A stretch of 64,000 nt of DNA from Xiphydria camelus (GCA_963678675.1 OY783197.1:9055647-9119646), one strand, 5' to 3'. Positions 1 to 12,584 are shown, counted from the first letter of the stretch. Numbers and translations: made by a program. Notes: generated from the sequence alone by a model not told the origin.

Positions 1-942
1 TCTTCATGGAAATGACTTCGACTATGGACGAAGCAACACGACGCTAAACCAATGGATGACGGAAGAGTTCGACGATGTGCATCAGCCTCCATGGAGAAAT
101 GTGCCAAAGACGAAGGACGATTGGTGTGCCGCTCATGAGTTTGAAATAAATGAAACGTAAGATATTATTCATACAGAAAAAGAATGTAGTGCAGGTATTT
201 ATTTACCAGTACGACTCACATTACCATCCGCTAACCAACGATATGGAATATTTCAGCAAGTATCGATAACCAGGACCATGGTGAATGACTATGTTTCGCA
301 AGTGTGCCTGCGATCAGCAACCTGATCGAGTGCTTTGTAAGAGCCTCGGTTGGTGCCTCCCGCAGTAGTGTCATATTACTCCCGACTGCAATCCTCCCTC
401 ATTTCACTCTGTGTCATTCAACAATGAGCATCAACTCCCCCGGAGGACACGAAAAGCTGTAACACCAGGAAGACCGTGAAAGGTTAATAAAATTATGGAA
501 AGCGATACCACGAATGTAAGCAAATCCTTTTCATAACATTTTGTAGAAAACTCATCATTGCTTCATCTTTACAGGAGACGTTCTAAATGATTTCCTTGCT
601 CAGCCGAGCAATAATCCAAACGATCGTGGAATGCTGAGGTCGCAACAAGGAGCATCAACTCCCCCGGAGGACGCGAAAAGCTGTAACACCAGGAAGACCG
701 TGAAAGGTTAATAAAATTATGGAAAGCGATACCACGAATGTAAGCAAATCCTTTTCATAACATTTTGTGGAAAACTCCTTGAAATTTGAACGGCCAGATG
801 TATCTCGATATTCTGAGATATTTAGTAATACCGTTGCTTCGAAACATCGAAGAAGAAGTAAGTATTAGTAGAACGCAGTCACGTTATTACAGTCCCGTGG
901 TAAGCTATTGAAAATCGACAATTTAATTACTGTTACTTACAG

Positions 943-1110
943 ATCGGAGCCCAGATGTATTTTCAACATGACGGCGCTCCCGCGCACTCGACGATACGAG
1001 TCCGGCGATTCCTGGACGGGGAATTCCCCAACCGTTGGTCAGGAAAAGGGGTCCAATTCCGTTGCCGCCGCGATCGCCCAACCTGACGCCGATGGATGTT
1101 ACAGCTTTTC
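943..1110 (+). pseudogene. Tc1/mariner-type transposase fragment (C-terminal catalytic part)
   Basis: The frame opens just after a plausible splice acceptor (ttacttacag at 933-942) and reads through the conserved block QHDGAPAH, which contains the second catalytic aspartate of DDE/D transposases. It continues into the RRFLD.EFPNRW region expected in the family, then loses frame before the third acidic residue. No N-terminal helix-turn-helix and no first aspartate are nearby. This is an inactive remnant. The copy at 20470-20731 on the other strand carries the same block. Confidence 0.75.
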
Positions 1111-2040
1111 GCATCCTCCGGGGGAGTTGATGCTCGTTGTTGCGATCTCAGCATTTCACCACCGTTTGGATTATTGCTCGGCTGAGCAGGGAAATCATTT
1201 AGAACGTCTCCTGTAAAGATGAAGCAACGGTGAGTTTTCCACAAAATGTTATGAAAAGGATTTGCTTACATTCGTGGTATCGTTTTCCATAATTTTATTA
1301 ACCTTTCACGGTCTTCCTGATGTTACAGCTTTTCGTGTCCTCCGGGGGAGTTGATGCTCGTTGTTGAATGACAGAGTGAAACGAGGGAGGATTTCAGTTG
1401 GGAGCAATCTGACATTACTGCGTGAGGCACCAACCCAGGTTCTTACAAAGCACTCGATCAGGTTGCCGATCGCAGGCACACTTCCAAAACATAAAGTCTT
1501 TCACCATGGTCCTGGTTATCGATTCTTGCTGAAAAAGTCCATATCGTTGGTTAGCGGATGGTAATGTGAGTCGTACTGGTAAATAAATACCTGCAATACA
1601 TTCTTTTTCTGTATGAATAATATCTTACGTTTCATTTATTTCAAACTCATGAGCGGCACACCAATCGTCCTTCGTCTTTGGCACATTTCTCCGTGGAGGC
1701 TGATGCATATCGTCGAACTCTTCCGTCATCCATTGGTTTTGCGTCGTGTTGCTTCGTCCATAGTCGAAGTCATTTCCATGAAGAATTCATCACTTTCTCT
1801 AATTCTACGAATAATTTTTGTAATATTATTGCCTTTGTAAAGTATAAAGAAATTGAATGACTTCAAAACAATTCATTTTTGTTATTCCTCTTGATTTATC
1901 GTTACACTTACCCTACTCAAAAATCTTGAGAACTGCCTGGTCACTGTAATCTTCCACGTCGGTTCACTTGTCTCTACAACTCGTTAATTATTTTACATTT
2001 AACCTAAGACTTATCACCCTTCCTTCATTACTTCGATTTA

Positions 2041-2400
2041 ACTGTATTTTTACTTTTTATTAATAAGTGCGTCCGAGGATCGAAATAAACGCGAAGGAAA
2101 TTGTTTCGCGAATGGAAATATTTTATTAACTTTGAAAATCACGTTTTATTTCCAAAAAATACAATTGCTCCGAAAATTCCACTTTGTAAACAAACGTATG
2201 TGTCAACCGCCATACTTTCTCGTCTGCTAGGTGCCTACGCCTTAGGGAACTTCTCTCGCGACGATTGCCGTCTGCTGACGATAGCAGAGCCAATCGTTCG
2301 GCGTGCTTGCGTCTCCGACCAATAGCGTACAACCTAGAGTCTACAAATCGCTACGTACCATATCGTCCTATGGCCACAACATAGCCTAACACCCGGTATG
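2041..2400 (-). repeat. Promoter-like leader module, copy 1, with an empty Harbinger target site
   Basis: Read on the minus strand this matches 19214-19560 and, in pieces, 34815-35024 plus 35320-35404. Shared landmarks are the block ctattggtcggagacg (an inverted CCAAT box), tcgtcgcgagagaa, and gagaaagtatggcggt. In this copy the junction gcc-TAA-cac at 2387-2389 is uninterrupted; in the copy near 30648-34814 the same point is split by a 4.2-kb Harbinger element. The inverted CCAAT and GC-rich stretch suggest promoter origin, which is an inference. Confidence 0.65.
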
Positions 2401-4411
2401 CGTTCGTATAGGCACGCCCGGCAGCGGCGACCCTCGGAGACGCGGCCGCTTTATTTCACTTAGGGCCAGTTTTACCAAAGCCAAGTTATACCTAGAATAA
2501 GTATACCGAGGATAAATTTATACTCTCTCTCTCTCTTCTTTATACCTGGTATAAAGCGCAGGCGTTTTACCAGCTCCAAGTTTGCCTGGGATAACTATTC
2601 CAGGTATAAGCGTTGGCCATCTAAAATTTTTTTTAGGTTGGTAGTAAGAAGTACGTACTGCGCATGACATTTGGTCGTTTTGACAGCTGTTCCGGCGCGA
2701 TAAATGAAATTCGGAGTTGTTATTCTCAGTATAACCTAACTTTTTGTTTTTGACGTCTTTATTCTTTCATGACATAATCATAACCTGATCGTTGTGGTAA
2801 ATTGTTATTAATTTTGAAATAGTTGATTGATGTACCAGTTTTTTAATCATCATCTGATGATGACATTGACGTATTACCAAGAATCAGAAATCCAAAGAAA
2901 ATACGTGCCCGGTAAATAAAAGATATCTATAACACAATATATTTATATTTTCGTAACAATAACTTTTATTTTCGAGTCGTCGATAAAAGCATCAGGTACA
3001 AAACACGTCCAAACATTCGATATCTCACCAACAAGAATGTGTTCAGTCTCAAAAAACTATAAGGGTCGTCACACAATAATAGTAATTACAACGTAAAATT
3101 GCACCATTTGATCCAAATCTCGTATCGGACAAAATATATTCTAAAATCTATAAACTTTTAAATCGCTACAACTTAAGATTTATCACGCGGTGACATTACT
3201 CTGAGATTACATAGAGCGGTACAATGTTATCGTTTTTTTAAGTATACGCGACCCTATCTAAAAAGTATACAAAGAGCGTTGTACGACTTGATGTCTAATG
3301 CCGAGGTATCTTACAAAAGTGTATCAATGCAAATCTAAAATTTTTTCATATTCTACATCGTACGACGGATGTATCACTTCTGCTCCTGAAAACTCTGCAA
3401 TCACGCGAATTGAAGAAAGGTATAATGTCTACCTAGATAAATTTAAATGTTACTTATAGAAGACAATGCAATGGTAGATGACTTCTTTGGTTGATATTAT
3501 TGGATACCGTTGAGATTCTCGCGATTAGAGACCCGCGTGCATCAATTTTAAATTTAAACTTGCATTTTCTGAGTAAAAGAGCGAAGAGAGAAAACAAAAT
3601 TTTCCCGACGTTTCTATGAGCTTCTATCCTCCTATTAAAAAAGAACTATAATCTAAAATGTGTCGTGCGAAATTACCTCGCAGAGAAAGACTCATTTATA
3701 AAGAAAGAAGAGAGATCTATTAATTTTGATTCTCCAAAGCTCTGACTCAGATAAAATTATAATCATGATTCAATCTCACGCGTGGAAAGGAAGGCTACAA
3801 TAGCCGTTCCTCGGAGCACCGTCCGACGCGATTGCTGCGACCCAGAGAACTTGAGTATCATCGAGTTCTTAATCTAGAACGAATTATCGAACGTCAACGT
3901 CGCGGTGGAATTTCTACTGTCCGGCGGTTGATTGCTTCTTTCTTATTCCTTCCAGAATACATTCCTTTAGCTTCTCTTTCCCCTTCTCGGTTTGTTTCTC
4001 CCTTTTAGAGCCTTCTTCCTCTTTTGTCGGTACGCGGGTGAACTGGCAGGGAGCTGACAGGAAACTTAACCTTAAATGTCAAACTGGATAGACCAACCTT
4101 GTTAGTGTGCCTGGCGGATACCTAACTAGTCGTACCGGCATCCACCTCCTCGCTATTGTTCCGCCTCCCTTTTTTCCCGTTCCTTTACTTTGTTTCCATC
4201 GATTCCTCGGGGGATTCTTCCTAGGCCTTATTCTTCCTTCTTGGTAGGTATGCTCGACGTGGCAACTCCCGGAGCATAATTTGTGCAGAAACTTCTATCT
4301 CATCAAATCAAATTTAATCCACCTTCGTTATAGTCTTTCAATCAAATTGAATGATTTTCTATCAGTTTTCCAACAAAGATTTTCTACACTTAACCTCAAT
4401 CTGTCACTTAC

Positions 4412-4523
4412 CTAAATAATCCTGGTTTCTAACCCTATTTTCGTATAATTCAATATCATCGTCACTTGTGTCGGACATATCCGATATATCCGACACATCA
4501 CTATCGCCTTCGTTAGACGTCAT
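4412..4523 (-). CDS. First exon of an unidentified transposon protein (Asp/Ser-rich)
   Basis: An ATG at 4523 on the minus strand opens 37 codons beginning MTSNEGDSD, rich in the repeat SDIS/SDMS/SDTS followed by acidic residues. It ends at a good splice donor (ttag|gtaagt, intron from 4411). I could not follow the next exon with confidence in 2640-4400. Acidic, serine-rich N termini of this kind are common in Harbinger and related transposases, but the piece is too short to assign. The plus-strand frame over the same bases is a shadow. Confidence 0.4.
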
Positions 4524-4983
4524 TTTAATAACTTGCAACAAAAATACGGAGATAGAAAACGTCAACTCTCAAAAGTATTTAAATAACCGCGCCAGGCAAA
4601 CTAATCGCCGTAGTGCGCATGTCAGTCCACACAGTTCACGATCAGGACCAAGCATCGGATGGACGGTACAGGAACCGTTCCACACACGATCCCAGCGGTG
4701 GTTGGAACGCCGCACAACATCGTACAGGGACCGTCCAGCGTACGGTTGGAACAGAATTTCTCTACTGCGCATGCCCGGTACCGTTCATGTACGGTTTTCT
4801 GCTCGGTTGGAACAAACCTATTGCTTTACAAGGTTGAAGAAATGTCCGGAAATGTCCTAACCTTTTTCATTGTTTGACTATAAACATAACCTCGCAAGAA
4901 GTTCGTATCGTGTGCGTATTTGTTTACTTGTTTATCAATAATCGAATTAATAAAATAATAAAGTTGCGCGGTTTTTTATAACA

Positions 4984-5085
4984 ATGTTTCATTTGTATGA
5001 AACAAGTAGTAGTAGTGACGAAGAGAATGAATTGTTAGTCAATGTATTTCAAAATAGACGAAGAGAGAAGCGAATCAGAGAATAA
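4984..5085 (+). pseudogene. Possible Harbinger transposase N-terminal remnant
   Basis: A 33-codon frame starts MFHLYETSSSSDEENE and continues into a basic run NRRREKRIRE before a stop. Harbinger nucleases often begin with a short acidic serine segment followed by an arginine-rich stretch, so this looks like the 5' end of such a gene whose remainder was lost. It lies between inverted repeats near 4870 and 5160, as expected for a non-autonomous internal-deletion derivative. Assignment is tentative. Confidence 0.35.
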
Positions 5086-5634
5086 TTAGCAGTGCGCTTA
5101 TTAGTTTCGTTCTCCATTGTGTTCTCCATTCTCCAAATACCACACCGAAAATACGCACACGTGAAGTTGTGAGGTTATAGGTCTGTTCCAACCGAGCCGA
5201 AAACGGTATCGCCATGCGGAGTAGAGAAACGGTCATGCGCAGTAGACAAAATTTGTTCCACCTTTTTTACTTTCACTTCTTGGGGGTGGGGCGTATCCGT
5301 CCGACAACGAACTATTTGGTCGCTTCGGGTCCCGACAGCTATCCCGCCGACAAAGTGACCGACAGCAGTTATCTCTCGACTGTAATACGTCAAAAGCGGA
5401 CTTGTCGGCAGGATAACACTATCGGGCAGTATATCGGCACGTTGTACAACCGGGCCTTATCCAGCGCTGAAACTGCCGGATAAGCTATCCCTGCATTTAT
5501 TCCAAAGTTTATCCTATTCCAGACTTATACCATCGTGGTAAAACGCTTGCGTACAGGTTATTCTCAGTATAGCGCTATACGGCGTTTATACCGTGTTGGT
5601 AAAACCGGCCCTAACTGTCATCGGCAGAGATATA

Positions 5635-6144
5635 AAGTGGCCCGGAGACGGTCAATAATATTGTCAATAATATAGTCAATGGTACTCATTGATGCATCCA
5701 ATTGATCGCGTAGGAAGCGATTGATGCCATTGTCAATCGATGGACGGAGATTGATAGGAAATTTGATTGAAGCACATTGACGGGGACCATTGACGCATCC
5801 CAATTGATTGTGTAATCGAGAAATTGACAATCGTTCGGGCAGTTGCACCAGACGACCACGCGATGACGGATACGCCATCTAATAAAACCTAACTAATAAA
5901 CGACTCGACTCGCGAGAAATTCACTTCCACTAATAAAACCTAACCAATAAAAGACTCGACTCGCGAGAAATTCCTTGCCACTGATGAAATATTGACGTAT
6001 TCATTGGATCTCCATCAATCGCAATTGCAATTGAAATCATCAATCTTATTGACAATATTAATATATTGACCGTCTATGTGCTACTCCATCAATCGCAATT
6101 AATCAATTTCATTGACAATATTATTGACCGTCTCCGGGCTACTT
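5635..6144. mobile_element. MITE, TIR AAGTGGCCCGGAGACGG, copy 1
   Basis: The ends are inverted repeats (AAGTGGCCCGGAGACGG left; complement of AAGTAGCCCGGAGACGG right) continuing into caataatattgtcaat, flanked by TA on both sides. The interior repeats cattgat and attgac motifs and has no gene. It is about 510 bp and nearly identical to 8219-8711, in the same orientation. Confidence 0.85.
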
Positions 6145-6235
6145 TAGTCATCGGCCGGGCACGTGCCGCTTTCCTTTAGACCTCCAGACTCGGTCTTTCT
6201 TCTGACGCCATTGGTCCTTCTCCCTACTCCCTATA

Positions 6236-8181
6236 CCGTATGTCCAATGGCTAGTCGAGCAGGTGCAGCGACCTGAATTTTCCTGAAACTTGACTTCGGC
6301 AGTGTTTTAGTTAAAGGTGGCTTTGGAAGATGGCGCGCATACGAGCGAAACGTTTGAAATATCTAATTTCCCGATAGGTAAAAGCGGGAGGTAGATAAAT
6401 GCGGGAGATCGAAGTGTAACCTCAAAATTGTGAATGCTGGAATAATGGTGAGTAATTGTTTGAAACTATAAGACATAATAATTCGGGTTTTTTTCGATGT
6501 TCAACTAAATAACACGACTGATACCTAATTGCAGAGAGAAGCGACTAGCAGTCGTGGAGGAAGGGACTACCGTCAACGTGATCCTCGTCAGAGTGGTCGA
6601 GCTCTGCCTCGGCGACGAAAGGTGCAATTAAAATGAAATGAAAGCCTGAGTCAAGGTGAAAATTGGAAGGCGTGGAAAGAAAACGCGGCAGAGTCGCCAA
6701 CAGAAGGAGTGAGTAAAGTGCGAAAGAAAAGTGCAGTGGCGCCGAAAAACGTCGCATGTAGAAGACAGTGACGAACAGCAGCAGCAGCTGGTCGACACTG
6801 CTCAACTCCGCACCAGCTCCTGAATGATATCTCGCCGATCGCGATACGCGGCAGCTCCTGTGGACAACGATTCCAGACACTCGAGTCGTAGTCGCAGCAA
6901 GGACAGCAGCAGCAGCAGCGTCGACGGCAGGGCCACCGTTGGAAAGCGAAGGCAATCCAAGACCGACTCGGATAGCTGTAAGAGAAAGACACATCGGCGG
7001 AAACATAAAATATCGAAGCAAGACTTGCAATGAGAGTGTGGTAAGAGGAAGAAGAAAAATGACAGTGACAAGGCGACGAGACGGAGGAGGAAGTCGTCAC
7101 CACGAAGGGTTCCTTAGCTGTCACTACCACCGCCAACACTGCTTCTTCCTTTTTCAGTGAGGCTCCCGTTCTTCTCCACCGTTCACACTCCTGACGTGAT
7201 GCCGCTGTCGGGTGTCACAGAAATTCGGCATGATTTACGACTGGGTGTAGACGGCCTGTTCTCTGGAACTGTTCGCACGGTGCTAGTACTGCTACCGTTT
7301 CAAGAACCCTTCGTGGTGACGACTTCCTCCTCCGTCTCGTCGCCTTGTCTCTGTCATTTTTCTTCTTCCTCTTACCACACTCTCATTGCAAGTCTTGCTT
7401 CGATATTTTATGTTTCCGCCGATGTGTCTTTCTCTTACAGCTATCCGAGTCGGTCTTGGATTGCCTTCGCTTTCCAACGGTGGCCCTGCCGTCGACGCTG
7501 CTGCTGCTGCTGTCCTTGCTGCGACTACGACTCGAGTGTCTGGAATCGTTGTCCACAGGAGCTGCCGCGTATCGCGATCGGCGAGATATCATTCAGGAGC
7601 TGGTGCGGAGTTGAGCAGTGTCGACCAGCTGCTGCTGCTGTTCGTCACTGTCTTCTACATGCGACGTTTTTCGGCGCCACTGCACTTTTCTTTCGCACTT
7701 TACTCACTCCTTCTGTTGGCGACTCTGCCGCGTTTTCTTTCCACGCCTTCCAATTTTCACCTTGACTCAGGCTTTCATTTCATTTTAATTGCACCTTTCG
7801 TCGCCGAGGCAGAGCTCGACCACTCTGACGAGGATCACGTTGACGGTAGTCCCTTCCTCCACGACTGCCAGTCGCTTCTCTCTGCAATTAGGTATCAGTC
7901 GTGTTATTTAGTTGAACATCGAAAAAAAACCCGAATTATTATGTCTTATCGTTTCAAACAATTACTCACCATTATTCCAACATTCACAATTTTGAGGTTA
8001 CACTTCGATCTCCCGCATTTATCTACCTCCCGCTTTTACCTATCGGGAAATTAGATATTTCAAACGTTTCGCTCGTATGCGCGCCATCTTCCAAAGCCAC
8101 CTTTAACTAAAACACTGCCGAAGTCAAGTTTCAGGAAAATTCAGGTCGCTGCACCTGCTCGACTAGCCATTGGACATACGG
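6236..8181. mobile_element. Giant near-perfect palindrome (foldback) with CCGTATGTCC ends
   Basis: The left arm (6236 to about 7113) and right arm (about 7302 to 8181) are reverse complements over roughly 880 bp; reading by eye I find about two mismatches (for example near 6468 and 7063). The ends are CCGTATGTCC and are flanked by TA. The unpaired centre is about 190 bp. The same terminus bounds smaller palindromes at 30360, 31306, 35406 and 38172. Because the arms mirror each other, every open frame appears twice on opposite strands. The arms contain exon-like sequence, described separately. Confidence 0.9.
6300..7113 (+). pseudogene. Captured host-gene segment: leader, start codon, intron and RS-rich exon pieces
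   Basis: Inside the left arm, a leader ends in ATG immediately followed by a splice donor (aataatg|gtgagt near 6449). An intron-like stretch ends ctaattgcag near 6536, and the next segment reads in frame as MREATSSRGGRDYRQRDPRQ, an RG-rich sequence. Further on, frames read as glutamine-rich (DSDEQQQQ), then serine/arginine-rich (SRHSSRSRSKDSSSSS, about 6875-6925), then lysine/arginine-rich. Stops and frame changes break it, so it is not a working gene. It resembles SR-type nuclear proteins in composition only; no parent gene is identified. Confidence 0.45.
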
Positions 8182-8218
8182 TATACACTCTAGCGACAGT
8201 GCATTTCCGTTATCGCTT

Positions 8219-8711
8219 AAGTGGCCTGGAGACGGTCAATAATATTGTCAATGGTACTCATTGATGCATCCAATTGATCGTGTAGGAAGCGATTGATGCC
8301 ATTGTCAATCGATGGACGGAGATTGATAGGAAATTTGATTGAAGCACATTGACGGGGACCATTGACGCATCCCAATTGATCGTGTAATCGAGAAATTGAC
8401 AATCGTTCGGGCAGTTGCACCAGACGGCCACGCGATGACGGATACGCCATCTAATAAAACTTAACTAATAAACGACTCGACTCGCGAGAAATTCACTTCC
8501 ACTAATAAAACCTAACCAATAAAAGACTCGACTCGCGAGAAATTCACTGCCACTGATGAAATATTGACGTATTCATTGGATCTCCATCAATCGCAATTGC
8601 AATTGAAATCATCAATCTTATTGACAACATTATTGACGGTCTATGTGCTACTCCATCAATCGCAATTGATCAATTTCATTGACAATATTATTGACCGTCT
8701 CCGGGCTACTT
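8219..8711. mobile_element. MITE, TIR AAGTGGCCCGGAGACGG, copy 2
   Basis: This second copy of the MITE at 5635-6144 has the same orientation and same ends, with a short internal deletion near the left end. It is followed by TA. The two copies sit on either side of the giant palindrome, 91 bp from its left end and 37 bp from its right end. Confidence 0.85.
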
Positions 8712-9011
8712 TATTAAGCGTACCCTATTCTCCGTCCGTTATCGTTTAATAGGGAGATTTTGCACCCTTAAACTTAACTCCATGAAATTGCTCCGTTATG
8801 GTTAACTTTATTAACGATAACGATAGCGTATCAGTTTTAAAATGTAGATTTTGCACCTTCTATCTACATCCATCCTTATTCGTTATTTGGCGCTTGCGCT
8901 CAAGCTCCGCCTAATTGATTGTTACTTCTTAACCTAAAAATATGTGTGTTTATGTTTTGTTTTCGATAATTTGTGATCCGTTCATTTGTTTATTGTAATT
9001 TAAATAGGGAG

Positions 9012-10338
9012 ATGGAAGAAGTTTTAATCAATATAATTAGAAGGCGAGGTCCAAATGGTATTGACATTGACCGTGATGTAATAAGAGGGGTCATTTTACG
9101 TGACATTTTTCCTCTTCCCCCTGTTCCTGAAGTTCCTGTAGTTGAGCGTTTTGATTTGAATGCAATATAAGACAAGTATGTTAAGCTCTACTTTCGATTT
9201 GAAAGAGGGGACATTCATCGTTTAGTGAGGGCTTTAAGAATCCCTGATCGAATAAGGACAAGAAGCAGATTTGTGGCTACAGGTAAATGGGTACAAGCAA
9301 GTCCAAACAAAACCTATTTTCCTTATCAGTTTATTACTATTATATTAAAAGTGCTTATTTATTAATTGCTAACTAAATATATCTACTTTTAGGAATTGAT
9401 GCACTATGTATTCTTCTCAGAAGATTGGCATACCCAAGTCGCCTCTGTGATTTAGAGCTGATTTTCAAGAGATCTACTGCAGCCTTATCAGAAATAAGCA
9501 ATTCTTTGAACGTCTTCATTTCTGAAACACATGGTGGCTTATTAGAAGACCTGGGACAGTTACAATGGTTAAACAGAGAAAAACTTAATTATTATTCAGA
9601 GGTAAATACCAATAAACCAGAACTTTGATTTTTTAAATCCTAGGGACAATTTTTAAAATTTTTATTAATAATATTTGTACTTGAAAGACCTTCCAAAAGT
9701 ACTCTTGTTTTAATCAGATCATTTTATTTTTAGAGGGTTACTGCAAAAGGTGCTGCTGTACAGAATTGCTGGGCATTTATTGATGGCACTGTTCGTCCTA
9801 TATGTAGACCCACAGAACAGCAACAGAGGAGTATTATTCAGGTCACAAAAGGGTTCATTGCATAAAGTACCAGTCGTTAATTTGCCCTGATGGCATAATT
9901 GTTAGCCTCCTTGGTGCTTACCCTGGAAGGCGCCATGATGCTTTTATTTTTGGGGAAAGTGGCTTGTATGACCAACTTGAAAGATACACCAGATTTGGTG
10001 ATGAACATTTCGTTATTTATGGAGATCAGGCCTATGGCATTAGGGAACTTTGTATATGTCCATATCCTTCCAGAGGAATAACTGAGGCGCAACAAAATTT
10101 CAACATCACTATGAGCACAGTAAGGCAAGCTGTTGAATGGGGATTTGGCAAAATTGTTGTGGAATTTGCCTTTCTAGATTTTAAAAAAAATCAAAAGCTT
10201 CAACTGCAGGATTTACAAGAAATATACAAGACTGCAGTAATTCTGACAAACTGCCACACGACCATTTACGGCTCTCAAACTGGTCAATTTTTTGATGCAG
10301 AACCTGTAGAACTGGAGCAATATTTGAATGAAATTTAA
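9012..10338 (+). pseudogene. PIF/Harbinger transposase (DDE_Tnp_4 nuclease), three exons, damaged
   Basis: Exons 9012-9282, 9393-9601 and 9734-10338 join at consensus splice sites. The catalytic triad is visible: D in FIDGTVRP, D in YGDQAYG, and E in VRQAVEWGFG. The C-terminal block with TAVILTNCHT matches the family's end. The size, about 360 residues, is usual. It is broken by an in-frame TAA after FDLNAI (near 9168) and by a missing base near 9830, where the frame shifts between QQQRS and GHKRVHC. It would act in the nucleus, cutting at the TIRs with the adaptor encoded convergently at 10949-12584. The start follows a short leader after the left TIR. Confidence 0.85.
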
Positions 10339-10948
10339 TAAACTATACTAAAACATGCATTTATAGTTGTTTATTTCCTTTGATTCAAAAAAATTGTATG
10401 AGTTTGCAGTGTATGTTATTTCATTATTTCAATACTAAACTAGCCGTTATGTTGGAATTGAACGTTGTCACCAATCTATCAAGAAGTTTTTACTGAAAAA
10501 AAGAATATTTTGATAACCAGACGATTATTTTGGAAAAAAATCATGTGAATTGGTTCAATACAACTTGCTTATGGACTGCCCAAAAATCTGCTTATGCATG
10601 TTATAATTTGTAATATAGATTAGGTCTATGGGCTTAAGAATACAAAAAATTACTAAGCTAGATACTAAACAAATACTGATTAGAACTTGAAGAAAATATT
10701 ACAAAAAAAATATTGCAAGAGTAGGTCAGTACCTATAGCTTTGGTCTATCATTTTGAGATCACAAAAAAACATAGGTATTACAAGCATCACAAAAAAAAT
10801 CTAACTTATGTATGGTCTCTCAGATATTAACAAATAATAATAATTAGATTAACAACTTTTAACGTATTTAAACTATATGTATGAAAAAATAAATACATAC
10901 TACATAAAAACAAATATTAATAAATGGAATCAATAACTAAAAATTAAA
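10339..10948. other. Intergenic spacer between convergent Harbinger genes
   Basis: The tails of two convergent transposon genes meet here. The stretch is AT-rich with several runs of A; I see no coding potential and no hairpin of note. Confidence 0.5.
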
Positions 10949-12584
10949 TTACAAAAGAACCTTATTTACAAATAGCTCTAACAATTGGTTTTGCTTTTGC
11001 ATAACTTCTACAAGTATTTTTCTTTCCTCCCTTTCAAGATCAAGTCTAATCTGCTGTTGTTCTTTTTGAAAGTCAAACTTTTTTTTCCTCTAAACTGATT
11101 TTCCTTTCTTCAACTTCTATCTTTCTTTCCTCTAGCTGTTGCTGTTTTTTTTTAATGTCATTTTGTTGGAGATCATATTTCTCTAAATACTCCAGACCCT
11201 GTCGCTGTGCATTCACTTTTCTTTTTCTCCCCTTTACTGCTCCTAAATGTAAAAAAAATGTTATAAAAAATAGAAGCCAAGAAAGTTGAGATATTAGTTG
11301 TACAAAATTTAAAAATTGTTCACAAAAGTTTGAATATTATTTAAACTTACGTAATACTTTAGATTTCCCAGGAATTGGCCCAGGGGTCGTGACTTGTTTT
11401 GAATTTTCAGTTGATTCTGGTACAGCTGGTAATAATGAAAAAAAAATCAGTGCTGTTTTTGTTTAAAATTAATTTCTTTGTAGGTATATGATAATTTGAA
11501 CTTACTTAAAACTTTAGAGGATCCAAGGCTCACATTCTCTTTTTCATTTAATTGTCGTGTTTCTATAAAAAAAAAATTATCCTTGATGCATTTAGTAATT
11601 ACTTTTTAACTATTATGACTTACCACGACAATTTTGAACTGTAATATTCATATTTTCTTCAACAATAATTTCTTCCTCTCTAAGAAAATCTGAAAAGAAT
11701 AAATTACATTTAATAAGTTGCTAAAGACCTTAAAATAATGCTTTTAAAATGTTTCAGTATAGTTGGTTAAGTATATACTTACCCCAATATGAATGCTCTC
11801 CAGTTAAATGGTTTAATCCAAAACTCAAATCAATCTCAGCAGATTCCTGTGACTTTAGTCAAGGGCTGGCTGAAAGACAAGGGAGTTTCCAAACTTTGTA
11901 TGGTGTTATAAGCCCATTTATCTCTATTAACTTCCCCTTTTAGTTTTTCCCAATCCTGATGTTTTCTTTTTTTTCAGGTTTAATGTTGTACTCCCGCATG
12001 TAGTCATATATATTCTGGCATAGTTCATCCTTTTCCGAATAATCTTCCTCAATGCCTGATCTGAAATTATAATACATACATTTTAGCTATGCTATATATG
12101 CAGTGTTTCAGGTATACTGTATGATCATTGCATGTTTAAAGTCATGAAAGGAAGAAAAATGAACACAACAAAATTGTCAACTGTTAATATTTCAATGTCT
12201 CAAGGATGAAGTTTTTTCAACCATAATGTACTTTTTTGTGATTTGTGTATGAACAACTTTCATGTTGATAGTTGAAAGCAAGCAAGCATGCATATAGGTA
12301 TAGATTTTCATTTTATACATTTTTTTTTAGAAATTATTGTAGAAAAATCATGATACTTATACTTGCCCTTCAATATCTTTACTTTTTCAAGCCATGTCTT
12401 GATTAGCAGATGAACATGGTCGTTCAATGTTTTGATGCTAAAGTTCTTTCCAGTCAAAATAACTAAGTTTGCTTGAATGGTTTCCCATGAATCTGGTAAT
12501 TGAAATGAGTTTTGTGAAGTTACTTGACGCAGTAATGCAACATCAATCCTTAAACCTCAATCGTTTCTTTACTGGAATGGCCAT
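10949..12584 (-). pseudogene. Harbinger adaptor protein: Myb/SANT-like domain plus coiled coil, multi-exon, damaged
   Basis: Read on the minus strand from ATG 12584, exon 12363-12584 encodes a SANT/Myb-like domain with the signature (R)IDVALLRQV, WETIQANLV and HLLIKTWLEK. A following exon from 12060 is acidic. Small exons near 11690-11640, 11570-11520 and 11430-11350 follow (two end in the related tails SSKVL and KSKVL). A terminal exon (about 11243-10949) is highly charged and heptad-like, typical of a coiled coil. Frameshifts occur near 12550, in the A-run near 11970 and near 11082, so it is probably inactive. Myb-like partners recruit Harbinger nucleases to TIRs; here that role is inferred from family and from convergence with the transposase. 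Confidence 0.75.

Larger units (their letters stand above)
1..2400. mobile_element. Inverted composite of a Tc1/mariner-type repeat family
   Basis: Bases 1 to about 660 are the reverse complement of about 1130-1783, so the segment is a large inverted pair around a centre that holds a transposase fragment. The right side runs on to 2400 through a leader found again at 19214-19560 and 34815-35404. A related but non-inverted copy occupies 19214-20750. The left end is cut by the window edge. The arms carry degenerate pieces of the reading frame that is open at 19683-20003. Family assignment rests on the transposase fragment at 943-1110. Confidence 0.7.
2463..5611. mobile_element. TIR DNA transposon (GGGCC..TTTTACCAA ends), probably Harbinger-like
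   Basis: The ends read GGGCCAGTTTTACCAA on the left and the reverse complement of GGGCCGGTTTTACCAA on the right, about 16 bp with one mismatch, flanked by TTA and TAA. Subterminal motifs ending in tatacc are repeated near both ends. No complete transposase remains. Two short coding pieces are present (minus strand 4412-4523, plus strand 4984-5085). A second inverted pair near 4725-4830 and 5180-5270 (motif GTTCCAACC) suggests a smaller nested element. 2640-4400 shows nothing codable. Confidence 0.7.

Noticed and set aside
4468..4860. Plus-strand open frame of 130 codons
   Set aside because: The first part is the complement of a better minus-strand exon with a splice donor, and the rest is inverted-repeat sequence.
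6545..8054. Long open frames on both strands (161 to 222 codons) in the palindrome
   Set aside because: They are mirror copies of each other and lie antisense to the RS-rich reading. Their alanine, serine and arginine composition comes from reading CAG/CTG-rich DNA in another frame.
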